The translations under genes and the position numbers were made by a program. 64,000 nt of DNA from Paramicrosporidium saccamoebae (lineage: Eukaryota > Rozellomycota), in assembly GCA_002794465.1 (NCBI GenBank), contig MTSL01000191.1:1-64000 (forward strand). Direction: 5' to 3'. Position 1 is the stretch's first letter. Each line of letters opens with the position of its first letter. Below are positions 32,493-44,500 of this stretch, in pieces. The notes under the pieces are model-generated. The model was not told the DNA's origin, ran no database searches, and saw only the letters and a list, made by a program, of their open reading frames with translations.

Positions 32493-33233
32493 CTAAGAAT
32501 TTACTGATCTTGTCGAAAATCTCTGTTTAAAATGATCAAGAAACGTATTATAATTGAACGAATCAGGGTCATGATTAAACCTTTGGATCCAAGAATATGA
32601 GCCAGTGGTGTACAAATCAACACAAGAATGTACGAGCTCAAGGGCCTGTTCACGGGTAATCAAACCTCCGTCAAACTTGGCACGTACCAGGCCAAGCTGT
32701 CTCTCCTCTAATAGATCACTGAAACCTTGAGCAGCAAGACGAACCGGAGCGGCCTCGCCAAATCTTTGAAAGTCATCCAAGGTTGAGAAAACGGCGCATC
32801 CGGTAGTGCCAGTTAGATGATGCTGGACCATAAAATTGCAGTGCCCCTTCCCCACGGCGAGAGGAATAATAAACTACGACATGTCTTAGCACCCATAACA
32901 GCCATATTGTACAGTTGGGCTTTCTTGTCCTCTCTGCAGCAGCCACTGCGAAAAGGGCGTTGAGGGAACGGAAAAGCCAACTGATAATGGCTTCTTCTCA
33001 AAATATTTTTTCCAAATGTCTGCAATAGTGTCAGAGCCTAGAACTCGAACTTTTTCCACATCAATAATGTCAGAGAGCTACGGATAAATTGGGTGGACGA
33101 TTTCTAGGCTTACCTTTTGATAGAGGTTCACAGATACTCCAGAAGAGGGTGTGCTCTTTGTATATTTGTCATAATAATTTGAATGCGAAGCGAATCGTCG
33201 GGGCCATAATGATAGGTTTTTCATGGGCTGCAT
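32493..33233 (-). CDS. ATP11: F1 ATP synthase assembly factor Atp11/ATPAF1
   Basis: Mitochondrial chaperone that binds the F1 beta subunit during assembly. The exons are complement(32493..32873, 32913..33077, 33114..33233), giving 221 aa; the introns are 36 and 39 nt. The N-terminus is a likely presequence (MKNLSLWPRRFASHSN from the second Met). After splicing the body reads SDTIADIWKKYF, then FIIPLAVGKG and FMVQHHLTGTTGC, and ends with WIQRFNHDPDSFNYNTFLDH, resembling the WxxxFNxxPxxFDF block of Atp11. Starts at 33233 and 33224 are both possible. The start codon is only 22 bp from that of the divergent GIR2 gene. Confidence 0.82.
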
Positions 33234-33255
33234 CTCGAGCAGGGCCTTGGCGGCT

Positions 33256-33989
33256 ATGAATGACGAGCAGGTAGAGGAGCTCGAAGTGCTACGAAGCATT
33301 TACGATGACAGACTGCTAGGTATCCCTATTCCGTATCGAGGCATCATACGACTGTGTAGAATTGGAGGATTCTCCATTGAGACTTCGGATTACCGGCATT
33401 AACGGGTACGGTGTTGGTACATTTTCGTCCAAGGCCTTTTATATCCCTAGGACTGAATCTGGAAGTGGAGTTTACACCAAACTACCCACACGAAATGCCC
33501 AAATACTCAATAATTATTACTTCCGGAAAGCTGAGCGACCTGGAAGGTCTGAACCGACATGTTTTGGAAGAGGCAGAAGGGTCTATTGGGATGGCTATGA
33601 TATATACTCTCGTATCTTGCATGGAAGATTGGCTTTCTAAGAATTGTAAATCTATGGAAGATGCAAAAGCATCTAAAAAAGAGAGCACCGAGAACAAAGA
33701 AGTGCCAATATCATTAAGGGGTGGTCCCGTCACACGGGAATCGTTTGCAGTTTGGAATGAAAAGTACCTGGGAGAACTTTGGCAAGCAGCGATGCTAAGA
33801 GACAAAAAAATTGCTGAAGCGGGCCCCTCCAAACTTACAGGCCGACAGCTGTTTGAACACAACAAGGCTTTGGTTACATCAGATGCAACATATGGCGACG
33901 AAGCAGATATCGTTGTGAATGAGGTTCTCTTTGAGGGATTGGATGATTTAGAGGTTGATGATTTTGAATATGATGATGAAAGCGAATAA
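33256..33989 (+). CDS. GIR2: RWD-domain protein Gir2/RWDD1 (DRG2 partner)
   Basis: Partner of the ribosome-associated GTPase Rbg2/DRG2 and a Gcn1 binder. The exons are 33256..33319, 33360..33416 and 33451..33989, giving 219 aa; the introns are 40 and 34 nt. The RWD domain starts QVEELEVLRSIYDDRL (E-L-E-x-L-x-S-I-Y) and continues LEVEFTPNYPHEMPKY after the second splice, with EAEGSIGMAMIYTLVSCMEDW. The C-terminal half has the RWDD1 block GGPVTRESFAVWNEKY, then KLTGRQLFEH, and an acidic tail ending DDESE. Two other GT sites near 33405-33411 could serve as the second donor; I chose the one giving a 34-nt intron in frame. Confidence 0.9.
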
Positions 33990-34043
33990 ATTTCTTTAGA
34001 GGCTACTATCAATCTAGCTTTAATTGGCCAAAGGACACGAACA

Positions 34044-35486
34044 ATGTTATGGCAACGCGTTCGACCTTTAATTACAACCAATCCCGGAAGAAAAGGTCAT
34101 TTTTGGCTGTCGAACATGCACTCGAAAAAAGTCCCGAAGCCGGCAAAACGAGCCTCATGCTATGGGGAGAAAGATGTCTGGGCAATTTTCACGCCGTTGG
34201 CTGTTCAGCACAACTCCGTAAACTTGGGTCAAGGGTTTCCCAATATTCCTGCTCCTGACTTTGTCAAAGTCTGCAAATTTCAGCCTTTAATAATTTTGTA
34301 GGAGTCTGCCTGCAAGGCTGTAGACTCCAATTTGAATCAATATGCTCCTTCAAAGGGTCTTCCTCGTCTTAGACAAGTAGACTGGGGAGGGATCTCAACT
34401 TGTAGGCCTTGGCAGATTCGTACAGTAGCATGTTTACGCGCCAACTCGACAGAGATCGTGAAGTGCTTGTGACACAGGGAGCTAATCAGGGAATCGCCGT
34501 CGCCATGCAGGCTTTTATTGAGCCTGGAGACGAAGTGATTTTGATTGAGCCGTTCTTTGATATTTACAAACCATCCGTTGAAGTAGCGGGTGGCAAGGTA
34601 GTGACCGTCCCTCTTAGACTCAAAAAGGAATTTACTGGAGTGATATCCGCCAACGAATGGGTACTAGATTTTACTGAATTAGAAGGAAAAGTGTCTTCAA
34701 AGACCAAGGCAATCTTAATCAACAATCCCCACAACCCAACTGGAAAGCTCTTCTCCAAGGAGGAATTGCAAAAGATTGCTGATGTTGCTATTAAAAACAA
34801 TTTGCTCGTGCTCTCTGATGAAGTGGTACAATCCCATTCCATGACAATAGCATTTATAGTACGATCGCCTTGTTTACGGGCAGCCATTTGAGCGAATTGC
34901 CAACTTGCCTGGAATGTGGGAGAGAACGCTTACATTTGGCTCTGGAGGCAAGACTTTTGGGGTCACTGGATGGCGCATTGGATGGATTATTGCGCCGGAT
35001 CACCTGATCAAGTACATTTTGGCCGTGCACGCCCGCACCGTCTTCACCACCCCCACTCCCCTCCAGGATGCCGTTGCTGCCGGTTTGGAACATTGCCAAA
35101 AGAGCAACTACTTTGAAGAGACTTGCAAAGATTACCAGCGCCGCCGAGATAGCGCGATGCAAATCTTTACAGATTTGGGTCTGCCAGTTGCCGTTCCGCA
35201 CGGTTCATACTTTTTCATGGTCAATACTTCAAAAATCCAAGTCGATTTGCCAAAGCGCCAGTCTGAAGAGTCTGCTGATCCAAATGTTATGGAAACCCGG
35301 GACTATGCAATGTGCCGCTGGTTGACAACAGAGTTTGGAGTCACTGCTATTCCGCCCTCCGCTTTTTATGAACCCGAGAATAAGAGCATGGCCGAGAACT
35401 TGATTCGGATCTGTTTTTGCAAATCGGACGAGACTCTTGAAGCTGCTCGTGAGCGTCTCCAAAAGCTGAAGCAGTACATTAACTAG
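34044..35486 (+). CDS. BNA3: Kynurenine aminotransferase / cysteine-S-conjugate beta-lyase (PLP fold type I)
   Basis: PLP-dependent aminotransferase of the KAT family (yeast Bna3, human KYAT1/3). The exons are 34044..34268, 34302..34376, 34406..34825 and 34860..35486, giving 448 aa; the introns are 33, 29 and 34 nt. Family blocks are VNLGQGFPNIPAPDFVK, YAPSKGLPRLRQ, VTQGANQGI, NNPHNPTGKLFSKEEL, VLSDEVYDRLVYG (across intron 3) and GSGGKTFGVTGWRIGW, which holds the PLP lysine. The Arg-rich first 40 residues look like a mitochondrial presequence. In the family these enzymes transaminate kynurenine or glutamine-type substrates; the exact substrate cannot be told. Confidence 0.92.
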
Positions 35487-35680
35487 TGAACCGTTGTACT
35501 GGTGTCAGGATGTGAAGTGGCGGATTGATCTGATTGCATATTAGCACTATGTTTGTAAGCCCAAAAATTGGTAGTAAACGAATGCCATATTGTCCCAGAC
35601 AAATAACAGTGACAGTCCGTGGTGACTCTTCCCACCACACGCCCCTACTAGTCCTATGGCTAAGCATCTGGAGTAAGGTT

Positions 35681-35686
35681 AAAAAA
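35681..35686 (-). terminator. RNA polymerase III T-run terminator for tRNA-Gln
   Basis: Six A on the plus strand, so six T on the tRNA strand, 20 bp after the tRNA 3' end. This is the canonical Pol III stop signal at a normal distance. Confidence 0.75.
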
Positions 35687-35706
35687 TTTATACCAAAAGT
35701 GAGCAA

Positions 35707-35777
35707 TGGTCTTACCGAGAATCGAACTCGGGTTACAGGATTCAGAGTCCTGGGTGCTACCGCTACACCATAAGACC
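35707..35777 (-). tRNA. tRNA-Gln (anticodon CTG)
   Basis: Full cloverleaf of 71 nt including the discriminator A, without an intron. The acceptor stem GGTCTTA pairs perfectly with TAAGACC. The D arm is GTGTAGCGGTAGCAC. The anticodon stem CAGGA/TCCTG encloses loop CTCTGAA with anticodon CTG. The T arm CCGAG-TTCGATT-CTCGG pairs fully. The internal A box and B box (GGTTCGANNC-like GAGTTCGATTC) are in place. The sequence closely follows eukaryotic tRNA-Gln(CTG). It is the only tRNA I can see in the window. Confidence 0.96.
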
Positions 35778-35962
35778 GCATTGAAAGTTGCAAATTATAA
35801 TATCATAACCCTCAGTTAAAATGCCGCTGGTAGTGTACTGCCGCTGATATGCGACTGGGTTTTAATTGTATGCCTCATATTACATCAGTACTCTAAAGTG
35901 TGTCTCGGGGTAGTATTCTCGGTCGTGCTCTAAAAAAAGAGTACCCCGGTCGGCCAGTTGGA

Positions 35963-38900
35963 ATGTCGCGACGGAAGGGGCGTACTACCTCTGCAGTAGA
36001 AGGGACCAAGGGTCTTCCTTCGGTCCAGATGCAAGAGTTTGGAGCTGATGACGCCTTCCGTAGCATCAGATACAACCGAAACACTCAACTTGAGAACCAG
36101 AAGCTTGCGCTTTCCTTGCTTGAAGCTACCGAGACTGTACGGATCTAAATAGCATAGAGTAATCTTTAGACGTTGAGAGAGCAGAAGCTCGACTTTGTGG
36201 CTGAAAACTATTTTATGGCTCTGTGGCCTCTTTTAGATAACGAAGACAAGGAGAACGCAGGTTCCATGGGAAAGGGACAAGCCTGTGATTTTAGCACCTC
36301 AGTTATATATCTCGTCTCCTTTGTTGTTCCTCAGCTCAAGACTGAGTTTATCCAAAGGGAGTACTCTCTGATATACGCCAAGCTCTCGGGCGCCCTAGAG
36401 CGTTTCGTCAGTGTTGCTCCGTTTGTTCGTTCTGCTATAGCTGTTCTACAGGCCGTCCTCTGTGCCTTTGATGCTGCAGCCTGGGAAGACAAGGAATCAC
36501 TGAAGGAACTGTTATCCCACCTTTTGCAGCTCGCAGTTGATCCCCGACCCAAGGTGCGCAAGCTTGCTCAGGATTCAGTGTTGGCCTTTTGCCGCTGCGA
36601 TGCCTTTGTCAGCGGCGACCATCCTGCAAAGGGAGACGTTTTGAATTTTTTTACCGGACTGCTTCAGCGCGCCTCTCGAAAAGACTCAGTGGATGCACTT
36701 CATATAATTCCTTTGCTGCGTTCCATGGCACCGCAGATGACACACGAAGAAGTCACGGCCTTGGCTGTTCCACTTTTAAATACTGCAGGCTTGGGTAATA
36801 ACCACCTCACGATTGCTGTCTATAACTTTGTTGCTTTACTGGGTGACATGTGTCTTGGTTCCAGACCGGATCTCCTCACTGCTGATTGTTCTCGAATTAT
36901 GATGAAATTTATTCAGCAGCAGCGTCCAGACGTCACGGTGTCTGATCTCATCCCTGCCTGGCTTAATGTTTACTGCAAAGTTCTTCGTGTCAACTCGCTG
37001 TTGGACAATACTGTTGATTTGTCTCAAAATTTCAATCTAATCTTGGAGTACTTGGTGTCCACAGAAGCGAACATTCTCCAATCTATCGAGGAGGGCCTTC
37101 GTCTTGTCTATTGCCTGGTGGCAGTAGAATCACTTGGTGCAGTCATCTGCCAAGAGCTGGGAAAATGGCTTCACATGAAGAATGCCGCCGTGGCACCGTA
37201 CGTCATTCGTAGTATTGGTGATTTCTGTCGAGAATCAGGCTTTGACGTGTTACAATGTTCACAAGAGTTGCTCAAATTGCTAGCCGAGATGCATGATTCG
37301 AAGCAAGCCAAGCACGCTTTTCTAATTGAAAAGGCGATCGGCCAATACGTTTCTCGTTACGGGCCTGAGGCTATCCTTGAAGTTATTCCACTGAACCTTG
37401 ATGGCCACGCTGCTCCTCGCGCATGGCTCCTCCCAGTTTTAAAGGACAATGTATCCCATGCAAATCTTGAGTACTTCAAGTCGACACTTGTTCCACTTGC
37501 TGCCAAACTTGATTCTAAATGTGAGCAGTACAAAAAGTCGGGCAAGCTGAATGATGCCAAGGTTTATCAGGTTATTGTGCATCAAATTTGGGCCACCCTT
37601 CCTGCCTTTATGACGTTCCCCAAGGATTTTTCAGCAGTTATCGATGCCTTGGCACCTGTTCTTGGACAACAGCTCAACAACAATCCTTTGCTACGCCCAG
37701 TTATTGCCAATGCCTTGACGTCTTTCATCAGGAGAGGCCAGTCTTTGGAGAATGATGTTGATAATGTTGCCGGAGAAGAACTGTGCATCCTGGCGGCTTC
37801 TGATATCCAAAAGATATCCAGTTTTAGCGGAAACTTTCTTCCCATTCTTTTCAACATTTACGGCACCACTGAGCCAGAACAGCGTGGATATCTATTGACT
37901 TGTATTGAGGCCTTCCTTAGCATCACACCGATTGAGACGATCCACAACTACTTTGAACGCATCGTCGCTCGACTCCAAGCTCAAAGTGGCCATCCTGATG
38001 AATTGATTTCTCTGCTAGAAATTTCTTCCGTCCTTGTTGTTCGTTTGGATGTCACCAAGGACTACGCAGGGTTGATGAGTGTTATTCTTCCCTTGATGTC
38101 TAGCACCGAAGTTTCTGTCCAAAAGCGTGCATACCGCGTTGTTGGCGATTTGCTGTCACGTGAAGACTACACAGTTGATTTAGACCAACTGGAAAAGGCG
38201 CTGATTGCTGCTTATGAAGCTCACACTATTGACTCGGCAGTCAAAAAAGTCCGGTTCCGAGTTCTTCTCAAGTTGACTTCTCAGCTATCTGATGATTCGC
38301 TTCACATTATCCCACTGTTCCTGCCTGAAACTGTGCTTGGAACGAAGGAGGTAAACCAACAAGCCCGCCTGCTGGCATTTGAACTGCTTCTTGCGTTTGC
38401 TCGCCGCATGTCGCGTGGTGGTTTGATAATTGCTGGAAAGACGGGTGGAATGTTGGCAAATGACACGACTGCATCACTTGATGAATACATGACAATGCTG
38501 GTGGCTGGATTGGCTGGATCGACACCTCACATGATTAGTGCTTCCATTATGGCAATTGCTCGTGTTTTATTTGAAATGCGATCTTCCATCAACGCCGAAT
38601 TGCTGTCGGTACTTTTTGGTGATATTATCTCCATCCTCCACTCGCCTTCCCGTGAGGTAGTTAAATCTGCTCTTGGGTTTATCAAGGTGACGCTTGCGTC
38701 TGTCCACAAAACTGACGACGGGGTCGATTTACTGGACGGGCATTTGGGAGAGCTTATCAATGGACTATTGACCTGGTCAAATGAGCACCATCAGCAATTC
38801 AAGGTCCGTGTCCGTCACTTGATGGAACGTCTCGTTCGTCGTTTTGGATTTGAGCGCGTCTGGGAATTGACTCCAGTTGCTCACCAAAAGCTGTTGACTA

Positions 38901-39577
38901 ATATTCGCAAAAGACGCGAGAGATTAAAGCGCCAAAAGCAACAAGGAGGGGTCCCTGAGAATGATACTGCAGAGCCAGAATATGATGGCGACAAATTTGA
39001 TTCGATAACTAACATTAGCATGATTACCAAGGCCGGTGCTGCTGGCCTTCGTGCTTCTTCAAAATTCGAGTCGGCCCTCAATGATTCTGACAGCGAGCTT
39101 GAGGATTCTGATGAGGACGAAATCCCTGCTGATTCCATCCTTCATGATCTTGCCAACGTCGATAACGATGATGAAATTGAAACAATTCTCAGTCGTAAAC
39201 TATCCTTGGCTACTTCGCTCTCACGATCTGCTCCGACAAAGAAACGTGTCGTTCGAGAGGACTCTTCTGACGATGAAAATGTTCGCTTAGATGACAGCGG
39301 TAAGATGATGATCAGCGAGGAAGACACGGAGGAGGAGAATGACGATGATCACGACGATGAACCAGCCTCTGGGAAGAAGCAAGTCCGATTTGCCAGTGAA
39401 GCGAAGCATTCGCAGAAACGCGCAAAGAAACAGCGTGGAGATGCCAAACGTCGTGACGACAAATTTGAACCTTTTTCATATCTTCCCATGACCCGTGCCA
39501 CCAAGAAGAATTCCGGTCAAGCCAGTGCTAACGGCAATGGCAAAAAGACGCCTAAATACTATATGAAGAGAGCATGA
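35963..39577 (+). CDS. RRP12: Ribosomal RNA processing protein Rrp12
   Basis: HEAT-repeat karyopherin-like factor needed for export of both ribosomal subunits. The exons are 35963..36136 and 36170..39577, giving 1193 aa; the intron is 33 nt. After splicing, NTQLENQKLALSLLEATE leads into FVAENYFMALWPLL, the start of the NUC173-type solenoid. Other parts seen are CRRLKRQ-like basic helices near NIRKRRERLKRQKQQGG, an acidic low-complexity region with DDSGKMMISEEDTEEEND, and a Lys/Arg-rich tail ending MKRA, which may be a nuclear or nucleolar signal. The same frame is open upstream to 35900 from a GTG. An extra upstream exon starting at the ATG 35849, joined by a 31-nt intron, would be in frame and is possible. 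Confidence 0.9.
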
Positions 39578-39705
39578 AGACGCCAAGCTAATAATGTTAG
39601 AGTATACCTCTGGACTATGGCCCGTATATAAAGGGTCTGTCTTTACCACAAACCTTACAAATAGACATTATTATTCATTCGTTATTATTCTACTACCTAA
39701 CAGAG

Positions 39706-40719
39706 TCAGTGTTTATTAGCAACGTAATCGAGGACTCGACGCGTCTTTATCGAAATGGCCCTTTGATACCACATCAAGGTCCTCATCAGATCCCGACCAG
39801 CTATGACAACGACGCCGCCCAGTACTGTTCTATGAAATGGATCCATTTTAGTGACTCTGCCAAACAGTGCATATCCAACGGCGGACGAGATAACTGGCAA
39901 CAAAAGGGTGGAGACGGTGCCGATGACGCTAATCTTTAGAGTGCGATCCTCCATCTCCTCATCCACGGTAGAGTCAAAACTGGAAAATGGACTAAATCCA
40001 TCCTCTTCCTCTTCAAAGGGAGTGTTGGCACTTGGCACCAGCCTCTCCCTTAGAGCCGGGAGCATTATTTGTCGCACAATCCCCTCATATGCAATCGCCA
40101 TCAGTGGAATCATTGACGCCAATGTGCTGTATGGAAGCGGCCAGCGCAGTCTCAACGACTGTGGGCCCGCCCAGACCAGTGCTGGAATGAAGGGATGGAG
40201 CCACTGCAGGCCACTATATCGCAGAGACAATACATACAAAGAAAGCAGCGGCATCCCAATGGTGACACGCGAGGCAGACACTATGTGCTGTACAGTGGCG
40301 GGTCCCCGCAAAGAGGAGAACAGCTTGACAAGCTGAGGACGGCCGAGGACAGCTGCTGTAGTGCCGACTCCATATGCAAAAGAAACAAGATATGCGCTTG
40401 CGACGAAACCACCCAAGCTCGCATACATTAATATCCGCTCTTTCATGACCACGGAACGGTCTAATATCCTCAAAATCCATCGTGGCAGGACATACTCTTC
40501 AGCCATCCGATATTCAGTGTGGCACTGTGGACACTGTGCCGAGGCCGCTACCAGTGAATCCCCTTCGGCACGTTTGTCAAGCCACGACAGCAGACATTTT
40601 TGGTGCACCCACCGAGAGGTGCCCCGACAGCGACACGGCCGAACCCACTCTTCTGCAGATGCTGCCTGGCCTTCCTCAAAGCATATCCAACACTGCCGCC
40701 CACTTTCCTGGCTATCCAT
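39706..40719 (-). CDS. MARCHF5: MARCH5-like RING-CH ubiquitin ligase of the mitochondrial outer membrane
   Basis: Membrane E3 ligase, 337 aa, one exon from the ATG at 40719 (a longer frame starts with TTG). The N-terminal RING-CH domain (C4HC3) reads CWICFEEG, then WVRPCRCRGTSRWVHQKCL, SWLDKR and CPQCHTEY, very close to MARCH5 including the VRPCRCRG-S/T-x-x-WVH core. Four hydrophobic segments follow at about 100-125, 145-170, 215-235 and 270-300, and RTVLGGVVVIAGRDLMR matches the last helix of MARCH5 (QRTILGG). In animals MARCH5 controls mitochondrial dynamics. An acidic insert (EEEEDGFSPFSSFD) is particular to this protein. A clear MARCH5 relative is uncommon in well-studied fungi. Confidence 0.9.
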   Translation of the reverse strand: MDSQESGRQCWICFEEGQAASAEEWVRPCRCRGTSRWVHQKCLLSWLDKRAEGDSLVAASAQCPQCHTEYRMAEEYVLPRWILRILDRSVVMKERILMYASLGGFVASAYLVSFAYGVGTTAAVLGRPQLVKLFSSLRGPATVQHIVSASRVTIGMPLLSLYVLSLRYSGLQWLHPFIPALVWAGPQSLRLRWPLPYSTLASMIPLMAIAYEGIVRQIMLPALRERLVPSANTPFEEEEDGFSPFSSFDSTVDEEMEDRTLKISVIGTVSTLLLPVISSAVGYALFGRVTKMDPFHRTVLGGVVVIAGRDLMRTLMWYQRAISIKTRRVLDYVANKH

Positions 40720-40771
40720 GTATCGCCAACTGAGAGCCAATCAGAACCATCTTTATAATATCCGGACTATC

Positions 40772-41215
40772 CTAATATGGCAATTTTTTCCTAGCAGCTG
40801 CAATCTTTTCCTCCACTCGTGTCTACAGTGTAAGAGAGATGAGAGTTGTGTCTGCACCTGACGCCATTCCTCCACGTTCTGGTTCATCTTGGCAACTTGC
40901 TGCTTAACGAAATCGTATCTACAAGGATAACGCCGACTACCATGTGTACTTGATTTCTCGGCATGCATCCCGATAGGTAATGTCGGGAGGGATGTAAATG
41001 CTCGTATCAGGAGGGGGAATAGGCGGTAGTCCGACCTTGACGGGATCAACCCCGACTAGTAATAGTTTTTCCCGAAGTCGTGCTGTGCGTCCAGGCGGGA
41101 ACGCAGGCGGCAAAACTCCGCTTTTTGTTTTGCGAGGCATAAACTCGGCCGGTTTCAGCACCAACTGACCGGCAAGAATCCGCTTGAATATTGAATCTGG
41201 AGGTCGAATCACCAT
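40772..41215 (-). CDS. MRPL25: Mitochondrial large ribosomal subunit protein mL59 (MRPL25 type)
   Basis: Probable mitoribosomal protein, 125 aa, exons complement(40772..40822, 40858..40918, 40950..41215), introns of 35 and 31 nt. Features typical of mL59 are the PRKTKSGVLPPAFPPGRTA-type Pro/Arg segment followed by a LREKLLLVGV helix, then ITYRDACREIKYDFVKQQVA and MNQNVEEWRQTRVEEKIA, ending in KKLPY (family: ...YR...K...LPF). Both splices are needed to give the lysine-rich end. The start at 41215 (MVIRPPDS) is the last Met before conserved sequence; a longer frame upstream runs through a 51-bp tandem repeat and is not credible. Assignment is by pattern, so moderate. Confidence 0.7.
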
Positions 41216-41276
41216 GATGAAATGCAAATTGTTTATTCTTATAATTCCAGGCAAGACTGAAGGCTTTTGATTCGTT

Positions 41277-41411
41277 ACATATTCATAAAGTTTGCGGTTG
41301 CAATCAAGGCTGGGGGCGCAAACCCTCACATATTCATATAGTTTGCGGTTGTGATCAAGGCTGGGGGCGCGAACCCTCACACATTCATATAGTTTGCGGT
41401 TGCGATCAAGA
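41277..41411. repeat. Tandem repeat, 51-bp unit, about 2.6 copies
   Basis: Units at 41277-41327, 41328-41378 and a partial one from 41379, each beginning ACAYATTCATAWAGTTTGCG and carrying GGCTGGGGGCGCRAACCCTC. Copies differ at only a few positions. The array lies in the mL59 upstream region and creates an artificial repeated open frame. No function is evident. Confidence 0.9.
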
Positions 41412-41516
41412 TCTTTTATTGGGGGGTTGACCTGTAGATGTACACTCTTACAGTTGCTGGTCCGTAAATATAAAATAGCTCTCTCTCACACCTCTTACAC
41501 CTTCCACACATTCTTG

Positions 41517-44500
41517 TCAGTCAACCATGAGACGGGGTGTTATGCTCATGCTCATTAATTCTTGACAGAGCAATTTAAAGGCATAGGGGATTCTGACTTG
41601 GGATATCTGGGTCTTGTTGCGACAGGCCCGACACTCAAAACTTCCTTTGCGTAGATTGGCCACCGCCATCAAGCCACATAAATCACATACAAATACACGG
41701 TATTGATCAGATACTTCAAACAGACGCTCCTTTAAAAACTGGGACGCTCCATGGGAAATCATACAATCGCGTTCCATCTCACCAAAACGAAGACCACCGT
41801 CACGGGATCTACCTTCCACAGGTTGCCTTGTCAAGATCTGGACTGGACCGCGAGCACGAGCGTGAATTTTGTCATCCACCATGTGCTTGAGTCGCTGGTA
41901 ATATGTGGGACCCAAGAAGATTTGGGCCGCCAGCTTCCTCCCAGTGTGGCCGTTGTACATGACCTCGTATCCACGCTGTTGGTAGCCGTTCGCCTGAAGC
42001 ATATTTGAAATTGCCTCAACTGTGACATCGGTGAAGGGAGTTGCATCACCTTCCTCGCCCGTGAGTGCAGACACTTTACCAAGAAGACACTCGACCAAAT
42101 GACCAATTGTCATACGACTAGGAATGGCGTGGGGATTAATGATAATGTCGGGAGTGATTCCCTCGGCAGTGAATGGCATATCTTCCTGTCGATAAGTGAT
42201 GCCCACCGTACCCTTCTGTCCGTGTCTACTGGCAAATTTGTCACCCATTTGAGGTTCACGTTTAGAACGGATGCGCACTTTTGTAAATTTGAATCCCTCG
42301 GCGTTCGTTGTGACCATTACCTGGTCAACAATTCCGTTTTCCGTTGATCTCAATGGCGTGCTGGCATCACGGTGGGTGTGTTGAGCAGTACGTTGGCCAA
42401 GCTCTTCGCTATTCTCAGGCAATGGGACTAGCTTTCCAATAATGACATCTTCGCCTGCAACCCGCGTTCCGGGAGCAACAAGTCCATCGGCTTCAATTTT
42501 TTCATAAGTTCCATGTCTCATCCTAAGAGTGTACTCCCTCTCGGGTCGTGCAAATTCCTCGGCCTGTAACATGCCAACTTTTCTCTCCTCGTCTGTATAT
42601 GTTCTATAAAAAATTGATCTAAATAATCCGCGATCAATTGCACTCTGGTTCATAATGACGGAATCTTCCTGATTGTATCCAGAGTAGCAAGCAATGGCAA
42701 CGATGGCATTCTGTCCGGCCGGCAACTCGCGGAAATGCAAATACTCCATGGACCGGGTTGTGACAAGAGGCTTCTGGGGATAAAACAGCAAATGTGCCAT
42801 TGTATCCATACGCAGCTGATAGTTTGTCGCATAAATTCCCATCGCCTGCTTGCCCATGGCAGATTGATAAGTATTACGGGGCGACTGATTATGATCAGGG
42901 AAGGGAATGATGGAGGCACAAATTCCAAGAATCATGGACGGATGAATCTCGCAATGAGTATACTTGTTGGTGTAGGGTTCTTTCTGACGACGAGACTCGG
43001 CTAATTCATCTGGCGTCATGCAAATCATTGCACTCTCCTCCTCTTCAACATCGATGAATTCACAGACTCCAGTTCTAACCAATTGCTCCCATCCAAAGTT
43101 GCTAATCTCCTTTTGTTGTAATTGGGCAATGTGCGCCTTTCGCAATAGTAGTCGTTGCTGTCCGTCATCAACGATAAAAAGCGGCCGACAGCAGCGGCCG
43201 GCGTCGGTAGAAAGACGAAGCTCTTGATCGCGAATGTCACGAACAATAGAAACTTCAGAGTTAATGTCACCGCATCTCCGGAGACGACGCAATGTACGGA
43301 CAAGATGCTCCGGCTCACGATGGATACCAATCCAGCTTCCATTCAAAAGAATCTTGGTGGCTTCTGGGATGACAGCCGGCGATATTTCTTCCAAATTTTC
43401 CATGGTCCAATCTTCAAGGAATTTCAAGATCGGCTGTGTGGAAGAGCCCACGGAAATATAAGCCATCAGAGCCAAATTCTTGACAAGACCACAGGCTTGA
43501 CCTTCTGGGGTCTCAGCGGGGCATACCATGCCCCAGTGAGTATTGTGCAGCTGACGGGGTTTGGCAAGTTTGCCTTCTCGTCCAATTGGCGTGTTTACTC
43601 GGCGAAGATGAGACAGCGTGGAAGCATAGGTGTATCGATTCAAGACTTGCGACACTCCTGCCCTGCTCATCATCCCTTTACTCTGTTCTCCCCAATTACC
43701 CGTGGCCAAGGCATACTTTAAGCCGTTAGTAATGGTGTTGGACTTGACAGCAAGAGTCAGATTAAACTCTCGATTGGTGTCGATGCACTTTTGTAGATAC
43801 TTTCCAACATCCCGAGTCAGCTTACGGAAGAGAATCCGGAAAAGGAATCCCAAAAGAGGGCCACCCAGATCCATCCTCTTCTTTCCATAATGGTCGCGAT
43901 CATCCAGCTCACGTCGTTCCAGGGCCACTTGAAGCAGCTTGTTAATCATGTAGCCAAAGAAAAAGGCCTTTTTGGTCTCTACAAACTCGCTAGTTCCCAA
44001 ATGGGGCAAGAATTCCTTTTGAAGAATTTCACGTGCATACTTGATACGCTTCTCTCTTGTGGCCCCCACAGTCATACCACGCTTTCCAATATAATCGAGA
44101 GCAATATTCTGTTCTTGAATCACAAATGCCTCTTCAATGCAAGGCTTTAACAGCTCAAGCATGTGCTGGTCCTTGAGTTCATGACAAATGTGCTCTAAAA
44201 TATCTCGATCCGAGACGATTCCCAGTGCACGGAACACGACAAAAATCGGAATGTCTTGTTTGATGTATGGCAGGGTGCAGCGGATATATTGGCCAGAGAC
44301 GCCGCGTTCTGTCGAGCGAGACATTTTAATAGCAAGCGGACTGAGTTGACGAGTTCCCTTTTCCGCAAGAGAGCGAATCTCGGAAACGTAAGAGTATGGG
44401 GAGGGGGCTGGCTTTGAGTGGACATGTACCAAATTTGTGGCCATTCTCTCTTGACCTATCAATACCTTTTCAGAGCCATTAATGATAAAGTATCCTCCTT

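Noticed and set aside
41216-41380. Longer N-terminus of mL59 through the 51-bp repeat
   Set aside because: Repeated peptide created by the tandem array; conserved sequence begins after MVIRPP.
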